Assembly (NCBI GenBank): GCA_003676145.1
Contig: NAUB01000012.1
Span: 1-57,032 of the forward strand
DNA: 57,032 nt
Direction: 5' to 3'
Source: a gamma proteobacterium symbiont of Stewartia floridana
GTDB taxonomy: Bacteria; Pseudomonadota; Gammaproteobacteria; Chromatiales; Chromatiaceae
The first letter of the stretch is position 1. Each line of letters starts with the position of its first letter. Below the pieces are notes generated by a model. The model did no database searches. It saw only the letters and a program-made list of their open reading frames with translations, and had not been told where the DNA came from. A program made the position numbers and the translations under genes. Of this stretch, positions 24,829 to 32,944 are shown in pieces.

Positions 24829-25805
24829 GCGGCCGCCTCCTGCTTGGAGTAGCGTTCGATCTGCTCCACCTTCTGCAGCATCACCTCGGCCTGGCGAATC
24901 GAAGCGGCGTCGATCATACGGCCGTCGAGACTGACCGCACCCTGACCGGCGGCTGCCGCCTCTTCCATCGCCTTGACGATACGGCGTGCCCGATCCACCT
25001 CTTTCTCACTCGGCGTGAAGACCTGATTGGCCAACTCGATCTGCGACGGATGGATCGCCCACTTACCCTCACCACCCAGGGCGGCAAAAGACTTGGCGAC
25101 GGCCAGATAGCCATCAGGATCGTTGAAATCACCAAAAGGTCCGTCGATCGGACGCAAGCCGTAAGCCCGGCAGGCGACGATCATGCGCGACATGGCAAAG
25201 TGCCACTGGTTACCCAGGTAGACATCACGCTTGCCTTCAGCATTCGCATCAGACAGCACGTGATAATCGGGATTGACGCCACCCATACTGACGGTCCGCG
25301 CCTGGGTGGAAGCAGCGTAATCCGCGACACCGAAGACCAATGCTTCAAGCCGATCGGGACAACTCTGTGCAATCGCTTCCACATTCGCCATACCCATGGC
25401 AGTTTCAATCAGCGCATGCAGGTTGATCTGCTTATAGCCCTTGGCTGCTTCGATCTGTTCCAACAACAGTGCAACGAACTCCAGGTCGGATGGTTGACCG
25501 ACCTTGGGTACCAGCAGGGTATCCAGTTTGTCGCCGGCCTGCTCCACCACATCGACGATGTCCCGGTAGCAGAAGTGGGAGTCCAGGCCATTGATGCGAA
25601 CGGAAACTGAACAGTTCGACCAGTCGTACTCATTCAATGCATGGATTGTGTTTCTTCTGGCTTGTTCTTTGTCTGAAGGTGCAACTGCATCCTCCAGATC
25701 GATGAATACCAGGTCAGCGCCAGAGTGTGGTGCTTTTTCAAGCATCCGCATATTACTGCCCGGTACGGCCAGTTCGCTTCTATGAAGGCGATTCTTGAAG
25801 GCCAT
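24825..25805 (-). CDS. mcl: L-malyl-CoA lyase (CitE-like CoA ester lyase)
   Basis: 326 residues of the HpcH/HpaI-CitE family. The chain begins LHRSELAVPGSN, then VFIDLEDAVAPSDK (metal Asp/Glu), LHALIETAMGMANVEAIA (metal Glu) and GGEGKWAIHPSQI, the CoA-binding segment typical of malyl-CoA lyases. It cleaves malyl-CoA to acetyl-CoA and glyoxylate, or works in reverse; related enzymes also use beta-methylmalyl-CoA. It is the first gene of the operon with mtkA and mtkB. GGAGG precedes the ATG by eight bases. A perfect inverted repeat lies about 35 bases upstream of the start. The trio is the glyoxylate-forming arm of the serine cycle; no serine-cycle transaminase or glycerate kinase genes are in this window. 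Confidence 0.9.
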   Translation of the reverse strand: MAFKNRLHRSELAVPGSNMRMLEKAPHSGADLVFIDLEDAVAPSDKEQARRNTIHALNEYDWSNCSVSVRINGLDSHFCYRDIVDVVEQAGDKLDTLLVPKVGQPSDLEFVALLLEQIEAAKGYKQINLHALIETAMGMANVEAIAQSCPDRLEALVFGVADYAASTQARTVSMGGVNPDYHVLSDANAEGKRDVYLGNQWHFAMSRMIVACRAYGLRPIDGPFGDFNDPDGYLAVAKSFAALGGEGKWAIHPSQIELANQVFTPSEKEVDRARRIVKAMEEAAAAGQGAVSLDGRMIDAASIRQAEVMLQKVEQIERYSKQEAAA

Positions 25806-25838
25806 ATTGGATTCCTCCGTGTTTTCTGCCCTGAACGC

Positions 25839-25863
25839 GAAACACCGGTCGATCCGGTGTTTC
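25839..25863. promoter_or_regulatory. Perfect 10-bp inverted repeat in the mcl leader
   Basis: GAAACACCGG (25839-25848) is mirrored by CCGGTGTTTC (25854-25863) around five bases. It lies 34 to 58 bases before the mcl start codon. It could be an operator for a regulator of the glyoxylate pathway, or a hairpin in the leader of the message. It lacks a downstream T run, so it is not an intrinsic terminator. Confidence 0.5.
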
Positions 25864-26291
25864 AGAATTCAGAATTTATCTGTTTGTAATCCTGGATCGC
25901 CCCATGCGGCATCTGCATCATGTCGTGTTGCATGATTGTTTTATTGCGCCGCAGCAATAGCGTTCCAGGTCTTTCTGCCGTGCTGTGGAAACTTCGATAT
26001 CCACAAGCAGGGCAAGTATTTAACACAGGAGTTGCTCAATTGACAGAGACGAAAATCAGGAATACGGGATGTTGCGCGGAAGTTACACCAAGTGGTTCGG
26101 ATGGACCGTTGAGCAAGTCTGCGTGGGGCCTGGGTTTCAGCATGAGCATTAAAGGAATGGGCGACTCAATCGAGTATTCATTATTTTTATAAATAGTATT
26201 GGTTTTTTAGATATTGAGACAGAAAGCGCCTCCATACGGACCTTCAGGCTGTGGTCGATTATCCCGCTACCCTCAGGGTAGAATCATGCAA
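25864..26291. other. Intergenic region upstream of mcl
   Basis: About 430 bases. It should hold the mcl promoter. A 90-codon open frame on the plus strand (25920-26192) has no ribosome site and no family resemblance, and I do not call it. A short GCTACCCTCAGGGTAG palindrome at about 26267-26282 lies just after the end of the gene at 26292 on the minus strand and may help end its transcript. Confidence 0.35.
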
Positions 26292-26804
26292 TCAGGGCAG
26301 TGTCAGACCGGGTCGTACCGTGACAAAACGATAGGGGGCGGATAACAACCCCTGTTTGGTTGTAATCAAGACTTTTGCCTCCCACTCCATGGAGTCCATG
26401 AGACAAACCGGAATCATCCCCTCACCCTCGAATTGCCCCTCGGTAACAGCTTGCAGAACCACCCGGTTGTAACCCATGTTCATATCGACACCGGCGAAAT
26501 CCACCTCCACCCGGTCCACCTCCACCCCAGCAATCTCCACCGCCAGTTTCAGGGGTTTCACCAGGGGTATTTCGCGGGGTTCGATCGAAAAACCGACTTC
26601 CACTTCATTATTGATCGAAGAGCGACAGGGGGCCTTGCGCAGGTCACAACTCGGATCAACCACTGCGGATTGACTGATCTGAGGGAACAGAATTGGCCAG
26701 GCCTTGTAGATCGCCACCAGGGTAAGTGCCGCCATCAATAGCCCAAGTGCGCCCCAAAGCAACAGATTACTCTTCGGCTGATTGTCAGATGTTTCAACTG
26801 TCAT
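26292..26804 (-). CDS. Hypothetical membrane-anchored protein
   Basis: 170 residues. A cytoplasmic tail of about 12 residues is followed by one membrane helix (about 14-36), then a periplasmic domain. That domain begins with DPSCDLRKAPC, a Cys-x5-Cys pair that could form a disulfide or bind metal, and continues as a beta-rich fold with a VEVDFAGVDMNMGYN segment containing two Met. The Met/Cys content recalls proteins around copper handling and cytochrome oxidase assembly, but I cannot name a family. It stands alone, upstream of the mcl operon on the same strand and separated by nearly 490 bases. Confidence 0.6.
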   Translation of the reverse strand: MTVETSDNQPKSNLLLWGALGLLMAALTLVAIYKAWPILFPQISQSAVVDPSCDLRKAPCRSSINNEVEVGFSIEPREIPLVKPLKLAVEIAGVEVDRVEVDFAGVDMNMGYNRVVLQAVTEGQFEGEGMIPVCLMDSMEWEAKVLITTKQGLLSAPYRFVTVRPGLTLP

Positions 26805-26962
26805 TAATAGCGTGTCTTAGCGAATGTTGGTGGGTTCTCTTCAAGACAATACAAAGGCAGGATTGTTCGCGCAATCTGAAATCCCGATCAACGCATGCCG
26901 ATCTATCCAACCTGGCACAATATACCAGCTAAAAATTGCCAGGATGGACTCAGTATGAATAG

Positions 26963-27150
26963 CTATTGCTGATCCAGCAACTTTGCATTTTGTTGTTGAT
27001 CAACAGGCCGGCTGTAGCGAAAACCCTGCGCCAGCTCACAGCCGTTACGAGTCAAAACTCAACCTGCTTCCTGGTCTTGACGCCCTCAGCCAACACCTCC
27101 AGCTGAAGTGTTTGTGAGAGTACGATGATAGCCTGTTTTCTGACTGGCAG
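26963..27150 (-). pseudogene. Remnant of an EAL-domain phosphodiesterase gene with a frameshift
   Basis: On the minus strand one frame reads AIIVLSQTLQLEVLAEGVKT and then meets a stop after KQVEF. Shifting by one base at a run of four T (plus-strand AAAA at about 27054-27057), the message continues as TRNGCELAQGFRYSRPVDQ and ends in a stop at 26963. Joined, these match the C-terminal end of EAL domains (AEGVET, then NGC, QGY and a final P). Only about 60 residues remain, so the gene has lost its N-terminal part as well. It follows directly after the small membrane protein at 27161. The sequence is short, but both halves match in the correct order. Confidence 0.7.
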
Positions 27151-27160
27151 GAGTAGCAGA

Positions 27161-27475
27161 CTACTTCTTCATCTCTTCTTTGATGTAGCGTTTGATGTAG
27201 TTTTGACGATTGATGTTTGAGTTGACAACCCAAACCACCATGATAAGCGCCAATGCCAGAATCACTGGCGCTGCTGTGGGTATCACCGCCAGCACCCCCA
27301 AAAGGAATAGCATTCCCACGCCCATGGTTCGAAAGCCCCGCTTCCACACCTGACTGATTTCTTCCCGTGCCTTATCCGGGGTTTCTATTCCCGCCTCACG
27401 AAGGGCATTGCGCATCATCTGGTAGCCCATCCGATGACGTCTTTCCTTACGGCTGAAAAGATTGTTTAAGTTCAC
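27161..27475 (-). CDS. Small membrane protein, hypothetical
   Basis: About 104 residues if started at the GTG at 27475, which has AGG ten bases upstream; a TTG at 27502 is the alternative. The N-terminal half is basic and helical. A hydrophobic stretch at about 50-80 (GVGMLFLLGVLAVIP, then a second run ILALALIMVVWVV) gives two membrane segments, and the C-terminus is highly basic (KRYIKEEMKK). I do not recognise the family. The EAL remnant begins 10 bases after its stop. Confidence 0.55.
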   Translation of the reverse strand: MNLNNLFSRKERRHRMGYQMMRNALREAGIETPDKAREEISQVWKRGFRTMGVGMLFLLGVLAVIPTAAPVILALALIMVVWVVNSNINRQNYIKRYIKEEMKK

Positions 27476-28082
27476 TAATAAGTTACCTGCCAAGTGCCGC
27501 AAAATATTTTGTATTGAGTGTAGGATTTAAAACGGCTTCGTGTCTTAAAGGTAGTTCAAATTAAAACTTTTTGAGATCAACTGGCAGTCGGCTTTGGGAA
27601 ATCGAATCAGACAGAGCAGGTTACGATCAAACCATCTGGTATACAGCATGGTTAGCAAACACAACCTCCTATTTCGATAAGGCGATCGATGCATACTCTT
27701 TTTCAACTCACTACAAATGATTTGACTCAAAAGCGACTCATTCGATTGTGTATCAATCTTATAAACCTTTTAGGATTATTCCATGGGTACTGCTTACCCT
27801 GTTCTTATTGGGTTTGATACATGTACTGCAGTCCTGCAAGAGATATTCAATCATCCTCGCCATCGAATGATCATACAGAGATGGGTAGTTCGAAATTATC
27901 GATCTATTGGGATGCTTAATACGATCCTACATGCCTTGATGACTTCATTGCGGAATGCCAATCTTAGTTGCAAGAGATTTTGAGGCTTTATACACCAAAT
28001 CATCTCAGTTAAGTCTTTTTTCAGTAACCATTATCTGTTGAAGACATAACAGCCAGTAATCAGAACCCAGGAGATAGCAACC
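27476..28082. other. Intergenic region
   Basis: About 600 bases of AT-rich sequence between divergent small genes. Two short open frames (27545-27730 minus, 27783-27983 plus) have neither ribosome sites nor family resemblance and are not called. The stretch next to 28083 carries the ribosome site AGGAGAT and presumably the promoter for the small secreted protein. Confidence 0.35.
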
Positions 28083-28259
28083 ATGAAAAAACTTACGCTT
28101 CTTGCCGCCGGCATGTTGATCTCAGTGTCCGTTTCTGCGGCAGATCTTTCACTCGAACCCTGTATTAACGGTAATGTATCGTTCAGTGGCACTCACATGA
28201 GTCAGGAATATGAAGACCGATCCATGGCTGTGCAACCTCGTGAAGAGAGCGCTTACTAA
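28083..28259 (+). CDS. Small secreted peptide, 58 aa
   Basis: A short gene with a clean ribosome site (AGGAGAT, eight bases before the ATG) and a textbook signal peptide (MKKLTLLAAGMLISVSVSAA, cleaved near residue 20). The mature peptide is about 38 residues, polar and acidic, with one Cys (residue 27) and several Met and Ser. It is followed within 40 bases by a strong stem-loop. I do not recognise it. The signal peptide, ribosome site and terminator together make it likely to be a real gene. Confidence 0.7.
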   Translation: MKKLTLLAAGMLISVSVSAADLSLEPCINGNVSFSGTHMSQEYEDRSMAVQPREESAY

Positions 28260-28295
28260 ACAGTGAGGTCAGCACTTATTCAATCACTCACAACA

Positions 28296-28322
28296 ATCCC
28301 TCCCGTCAGTATCGGGAGGGAT
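28296..28322 (+). terminator. Stem-loop terminator after the small secreted peptide gene
   Basis: ATCCCTCCCG (28296-28305) pairs with CGGGAGGGAT (28313-28322) in a perfect 10-bp stem with a seven-base loop. An AT-rich but not T-only stretch follows (ATCTATT). Confidence 0.6.
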
Positions 28323-28371
28323 ATCTATTGACTTATCTTTTCAGCCTGGACAGCAGCGTAAGGAGACTGAC

Positions 28372-28905
28372 ATGCAAATTCGTGTTGACTCACCAAGCCG
28401 TAGACTGATGGTGTTTGCTCTCCTTGTGATGCTCTCAGCACATACCTATGGCATATCCGATAACGAACTCATGTCCTGGATCGAATCGAAGTCTGCTGGC
28501 TCACCTCTCCTGATGGCCGACAACAAGGTCAGGGTGGACATAAACGATGGTAGAGTGACCCTCAGCGGGCAGGTTCGGCTTCTGGCACAAAGCCTGGAAT
28601 TTGAAAGGATTGCCGGGAATACCTTAGGTGTGAAGGCAGTTGCTAACAGGATCCGTGTTGTACCCGAATCTCCACTATCTGACTCAGAGATTGAACACCA
28701 GGTACGTTACGTGATGTTCGATACTTACCGCCGATTTTGGCACCACGAGATGAGTGCCTTGATCACAGTGGACGATGGGCAAGTGAGTATTGTTGCCGAC
28801 CTCCGGCACCCGCGTGACCTTGAAACCCTTAAGTACCGACTAGCAAAAATTGAAGGTGTAACCAAGGTAGCCATTAATGCAGAAGCCGCAACAGGATACT
28901 TTTGA
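28372..28905 (+). CDS. BON-domain secreted protein
   Basis: 177 residues with a signal peptide (about 28 residues). Two BON domains can be made out, at about 32-100 and 105-172; the first shows VDINDGRVTLSGQVRLLAQ and GVKAVANRIRV, the second VDDGQVSIVADLRHP and EGVTKVAINAEA. BON domains bind phospholipid or bring proteins to membranes, and periplasmic members such as OsmY respond to osmotic or envelope stress. It lies upstream of the P-type ATPase gene on the same strand but about 325 bases away, so they may not be one transcript. Confidence 0.82.
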   Translation: MQIRVDSPSRRLMVFALLVMLSAHTYGISDNELMSWIESKSAGSPLLMADNKVRVDINDGRVTLSGQVRLLAQSLEFERIAGNTLGVKAVANRIRVVPESPLSDSEIEHQVRYVMFDTYRRFWHHEMSALITVDDGQVSIVADLRHPRDLETLKYRLAKIEGVTKVAINAEAATGYF

Positions 28906-29229
28906 GTCCACCAAGTGAGTCAAGCCGGTCGTCAACTCAACGAGTGTTCTTAAAACTGCACCGCCAGGGCATCGTCAACCGTTCCGAAAAGCCGAAAACA
29001 GGATCCTGGGCACCTATCGCTCCAGCAGATAAACACGTGCAGTTCTGCACCGACCTTCCCATTCGCCAGCCAGTCAACAAAGACTCCCATAGTCATGGTT
29101 CGAAAAATCCGTTGATAAGTAATGCAAATCCGAATCAACGATGACGAATTATCACAAGTGGAGAGAATCAGACTGGTAAGGGGATGTTCCAACATCTGAA
29201 ACCATTTGCAAATACCCTAGGGGAAGCCA
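28906..29229. other. Intergenic region upstream of the cation ATPase
   Basis: About 320 bases. Short open frames on both strands lack ribosome sites and family resemblance. The stretch before 29230 holds the GGGGAAG ribosome site of the ATPase gene and presumably its promoter. Confidence 0.35.
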
Positions 29230-31980
29230 ATGAAACCCTCACCAAACGAAAGCAAGCCCATGAGTTGGCACAGTGAAACCTTTGAATCCTGCTTAAATCG
29301 ATTGAACACCAGCAAAGAGGGACTGCCAGCAGAAGAAGCAACTGAGCGCCTGGAGAGATATGGGCCAAACCGGTTGGAACCTCCCAAACGCCGCGGTCCC
29401 TTGATGCGGTTTATCCTGCAGTTCCACAATGTGCTGGTCTACGTGCTGATGTCCGCAGCCGTGATGACAGGCGTATTAGGCATGTGGGTCGATACCGGTG
29501 TGATTATCGGTGTGGTGGTGATCAACGCCATCGTCGGTTTCCTGCAGGAGGGCAAAGCCGAGCGCGCACTTGAGGCCGTCGCCAACATGTTGTCCCCCAC
29601 CGCGGCGGTAGTGCGCAACAATCAACGGGACACAATTGCTGCTGAGGATCTGGTACCCGGTGATATCGTTCTGCTGGAAGCGGGAGATAAGGTTCCGGCC
29701 GATATTCGCCTTATCGAGTCCACGCGCTTGCAAATCGATGAGGCCATGTTAACGGGTGAGTCTGTACCCGCATCAAAAGTGACTGCCACCGTTGCTGCCA
29801 ATGCTGTTTTGGCCGACCGTAAAAACATGGCCTACTCAGGCACATTCGTTACCGGTGGCCAAACTGTCGGTATGGTTGTGGCGACCGGCCGTGATACGGA
29901 ACTCGGACGCATCAACGCAATGCTGACAGAAGTTCAGACCCTGGTCACACCGTTAACTCGTCAGCTTGACCAATTTGGTCGCTGGTTGACCGTAGCGATT
30001 CTGTTACTTGCCGCATTCACTTTTGCCTTTGGCGCCCTGACCCCAGACGTACCGGGCCACTCGCTGGTAGAACTCTTCATGGCAACGGTTGGACTGGCAG
30101 TTGCTGCGATTCCGGAAGGATTACCTGCCATCGTGACGATCACACTCGCGATTGGTGTGCAACGTATGGCACGACGCAACGCGATCATACGGCGCTTACC
30201 GGCGGTCGAGACCTTGGGCGCAATCAGCACCATCTGTTCAGACAAAACCGGCACGTTAACACGAAACGAAATGATGGTTCAGGCTGTCGTCACAGCACAA
30301 GGCACCATCAATGTGGCTGGCACTGGTTACGCTCCCGAGGGGGAACTGCACTGGGCGGACGGCAGTAAGGCCGAGCAAAGCGAAATCGCTCATCTTGCCG
30401 AAACGGCTCTGCTTTGCAGTGATGCGGAGATCAAACAAACCGATGGCCTCTGGCGCACAGAAGGTGATCCAACCGAGGGGGCTTTGGTCACCTTGGCTGC
30501 CAGAGCTGGCTTGGTGAGTACTGCAACCCGATCCGCCCATCCGCGCCAAAGCACGATTCCTTTCGATTCGGCCTACCGTTACATGGCGACGCGTCACAGT
30601 GATGGCAGTGACGCATTCGTTGCCATCAAAGGCGCACCCGAAGCTCTGCTACCCAGGTGTAGTGATCTGCATGATGGCAGATCCAGCCGATCTGTGGATG
30701 AGACGTTTTGGCAGGCTCAAGTAGACTCGCTGGCATCCAAGGGTATGCGCACACTCGCCGTAGCCATAAAGAAGATGCCGCCCACTGATGCCCCACTGGA
30801 GCATGAGGATGTGGCTGACGGATTGACCCTCTTAGGGGTGGTCGGCATCATAGATCCACCCCGCGACGAAGCGATCGAAGCGGTAGGAAACTGTCATTCC
30901 GCCGGGATAAGGGTGAAGATGATCACCGGCGATCACGCCTTGACGGCACGCGCCATTGCGGCTCAGATCGGCATCGGAAATGGTCATGATGTGTTGACAG
31001 GCATGCAACTCGACGGAATGAACGACGATGACCTTGAGAAAGTTGTCAGCGATGTGGATGTCTACGCCCGTACCAGTCCGGAGCAGAAATTGAGGATTGT
31101 CACGGCACTGCAGTCACGCGGTGAACTGGTGGCAATGACTGGCGATGGAGTGAACGATGCACCGGCACTCAAGCGTGCCGATGTGGGCACAGCCATGGGC
31201 ATCAAAGGCACAGAGGTCGCCAAACAGTCATCCGAGATGGTCTTGGCGGACGATAATTTTGTCTCGATTGCACAGGCTGTCAAGGAAGGCCGCACGGTCT
31301 ACCAGAATCTTCGCAAATCGATTCAGTTCATCTTACCAACCAACGGCGCCCAGGCAGGCGTGATCATTGCAGCTATCCTGTTCGGACTCACACTTCCGAT
31401 CACACCGGTTCAAATCCTCTGGATCAACATGGTGACGGCCGTCACCCTGGCGCTGACACTGGCATTCGAGCCCGCTGAACGGGATATCATGAAGCGTCCA
31501 CCACGCAACGCGTCGTCACCGATACTCGACGGTTTCCTGTTGTGGCGTATCGCACTGGTATCCAGCGTGCTGATCGTCGGCACCGTGGGCGTTTTCCTTT
31601 GGGAACTGGCACGAGGTGAAGCACTCGAGGCATCTCGCACTGCGGCAGTCAACGCGCTTGTCATGGGTCAGATCTTCTATCTGCTCAGCGTTCGGCAAAA
31701 CCTGCGTGCAGCCTGGTCGCGGGATGCCCTGGGTAGCAATCCCTGGATCTTTGGTGCGATTGCTTCAGTGCTGGCGCTACAGCTACTGTTCACCTATTGG
31801 GGGCCGATGACCACACTGTTCGGTACCGCCCCAACTGACGGCCTGGCCTGGGCCTGGGCATTAATGGTTGGTTTCCTGGTCTTCGGTGCGGTTGAAAGCG
31901 AAAAGTTATGGCGACGGCGTGGATCTGAACATCGAGTCAAAAGCACGTCAGGTTTGACGAAAAAATCACCCAGCCATTAA
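29230..31980 (+). CDS. P2-type cation-transporting ATPase
   Basis: 916 residues, the length of bacterial P2 (calcium or sodium/potassium-type) pumps. The order is an N-terminal cation-ATPase domain (about 12-80), two membrane helices at 65-105, the actuator domain with TGES at 175-178, membrane helix four with PEGLP at 295-299, the phosphorylated Asp338 in SDKTGTLT, the nucleotide domain with KGAPE, the TGDGVNDAPALKRADVG hinge region, and a C-terminal set of helices with an ILWINMVTAVTLALTLAFEP segment. The PEGLP motif and the missing metal-binding N-terminal domain argue against the copper/zinc class. The exported ion, probably calcium or another divalent cation, cannot be told. A stem-loop follows the stop. 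Confidence 0.93.
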   Translation: MKPSPNESKPMSWHSETFESCLNRLNTSKEGLPAEEATERLERYGPNRLEPPKRRGPLMRFILQFHNVLVYVLMSAAVMTGVLGMWVDTGVIIGVVVINAIVGFLQEGKAERALEAVANMLSPTAAVVRNNQRDTIAAEDLVPGDIVLLEAGDKVPADIRLIESTRLQIDEAMLTGESVPASKVTATVAANAVLADRKNMAYSGTFVTGGQTVGMVVATGRDTELGRINAMLTEVQTLVTPLTRQLDQFGRWLTVAILLLAAFTFAFGALTPDVPGHSLVELFMATVGLAVAAIPEGLPAIVTITLAIGVQRMARRNAIIRRLPAVETLGAISTICSDKTGTLTRNEMMVQAVVTAQGTINVAGTGYAPEGELHWADGSKAEQSEIAHLAETALLCSDAEIKQTDGLWRTEGDPTEGALVTLAARAGLVSTATRSAHPRQSTIPFDSAYRYMATRHSDGSDAFVAIKGAPEALLPRCSDLHDGRSSRSVDETFWQAQVDSLASKGMRTLAVAIKKMPPTDAPLEHEDVADGLTLLGVVGIIDPPRDEAIEAVGNCHSAGIRVKMITGDHALTARAIAAQIGIGNGHDVLTGMQLDGMNDDDLEKVVSDVDVYARTSPEQKLRIVTALQSRGELVAMTGDGVNDAPALKRADVGTAMGIKGTEVAKQSSEMVLADDNFVSIAQAVKEGRTVYQNLRKSIQFILPTNGAQAGVIIAAILFGLTLPITPVQILWINMVTAVTLALTLAFEPAERDIMKRPPRNASSPILDGFLLWRIALVSSVLIVGTVGVFLWELARGEALEASRTAAVNALVMGQIFYLLSVRQNLRAAWSRDALGSNPWIFGAIASVLALQLLFTYWGPMTTLFGTAPTDGLAWAWALMVGFLVFGAVESEKLWRRRGSEHRVKSTSGLTKKSPSH

Positions 31981-31994
31981 ACCACAACGCTTGA

Positions 31995-32020
31995 GAAACG
32001 CCCTCCTATGGGGGCGTTTC
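31995..32020 (+). terminator. Stem-loop after the cation ATPase gene
   Basis: GAAACGCCC (31995-32003) pairs with GGGCGTTTC (32012-32020), 15 bases after the stop codon. There is no clear T run, so it is a weak intrinsic terminator or a 3'-end processing hairpin. Confidence 0.5.
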
Positions 32021-32604
32021 CTAAGCAACCCACAAAGGAGATTACCTGTTATCCCGAATCCCATACCGGCAACAATCTTCTATAAGTGCCGATCTAAGAA
32101 CAGCCTGAATAAATAAAAAAACAGCTCAGCAACTAGAATTTTCAAACGTTTCACAATAAGTTCGTTTTTCGAGAGAAATTCGTCTCATTCAGACCAGAAT
32201 TGGGCTATTTTCTTTGCTTTTAGAAAAAGTACTAACTTATAAGGCTGGAAAGTCCTTAAAGGTCATGCAGGGCCGCTCTGATCCCTATAGCATCAGCTAA
32301 AGCCGTAAATACAATTCTGTAGCAGATCACACATCGAAAGAAGCCCATCAAACAGGCATAGAATGGAGTTTGAACGGCTAGGAATCGCCGGTAATTGCGA
32401 TACGCCAGAAAGATAGCCCTGCAGAAGCCTATAGGCCGATTTAACGAACTTGTGATAGCGATATCCCGCCAGCCTGACAAACACTTAAAATCTTACTGGT
32501 CGAGTTTAAAGACTTCAGCACTGATTTACTTAATCTGAGGAAAACGGATCGCTTCGAGGGTAGAACACGGTTTGGAGCTTAGCTCGATCCGGGTTATATA
32601 ACGA
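32021..32604. other. Intergenic region
   Basis: About 580 AT-rich bases between the ATPase and tRNA-Glu. Two overlapping minus-strand open frames near 32256-32484 lack ribosome sites and family resemblance, and are not called. Nothing else is recognisable. Confidence 0.35.
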
Positions 32605-32680
32605 TGGCGTCCCCAAGGGGAGTCGAACCCCTGTTACCGGCGTGAAAGGCCAGTGTCCTAGGCCTCTAGACGATGGGGAC
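32605..32680 (-). tRNA. tRNA-Glu (anticodon TTC)
   Basis: A 76-base cloverleaf that includes an encoded CCA end. The acceptor is GTCCCC..GGGGAC, the anticodon stem CTGGC/GCCGG closes the loop CTTTCAC with anticodon TTC, and the T arm is CAGGGGTTCGACTCCCCTT. It closely resembles E. coli tRNA-Glu. It stands alone, with no rRNA or other tRNA nearby. Confidence 0.96.
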
Positions 32681-32944
32681 AGGACTTTACAAAGAGCACC
32701 TGGATGGGCAATCACTCGTAAAGTGGAGCGCGAAATCTACGGCACTTTGATGACGCTGTCAAGGTTTATCTGCTGCAAGCAGAACCCGAACCGGGAATTA
32801 ATCCATTTTGTGGCCAGCCTGGCCAATGAAATACTTCGACTAAAAACAGCGAGTCAATAATAATTGACAGCTATTCAGCAACTTACAAACACCACCAATC
32901 TTCTCGCCCTATCCCACAAGCATGCTGCCTGCAGACCACTGCTC

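Noticed and set aside
25920-26192. 90-codon open frame in the gap upstream of mcl
   Set aside because: No ribosome site, no signal or domain, and it lies in a promoter region on the opposite strand.
27545-27983. Two short open frames in the gap before the small secreted peptide
   Set aside because: Neither has a ribosome site or a recognisable pattern; their composition looks like chance in AT-rich DNA.
32256-32484. Overlapping 63- and 74-codon frames near tRNA-Glu
   Set aside because: Two frames overlap on the same strand without ribosome sites, and neither shows a domain.
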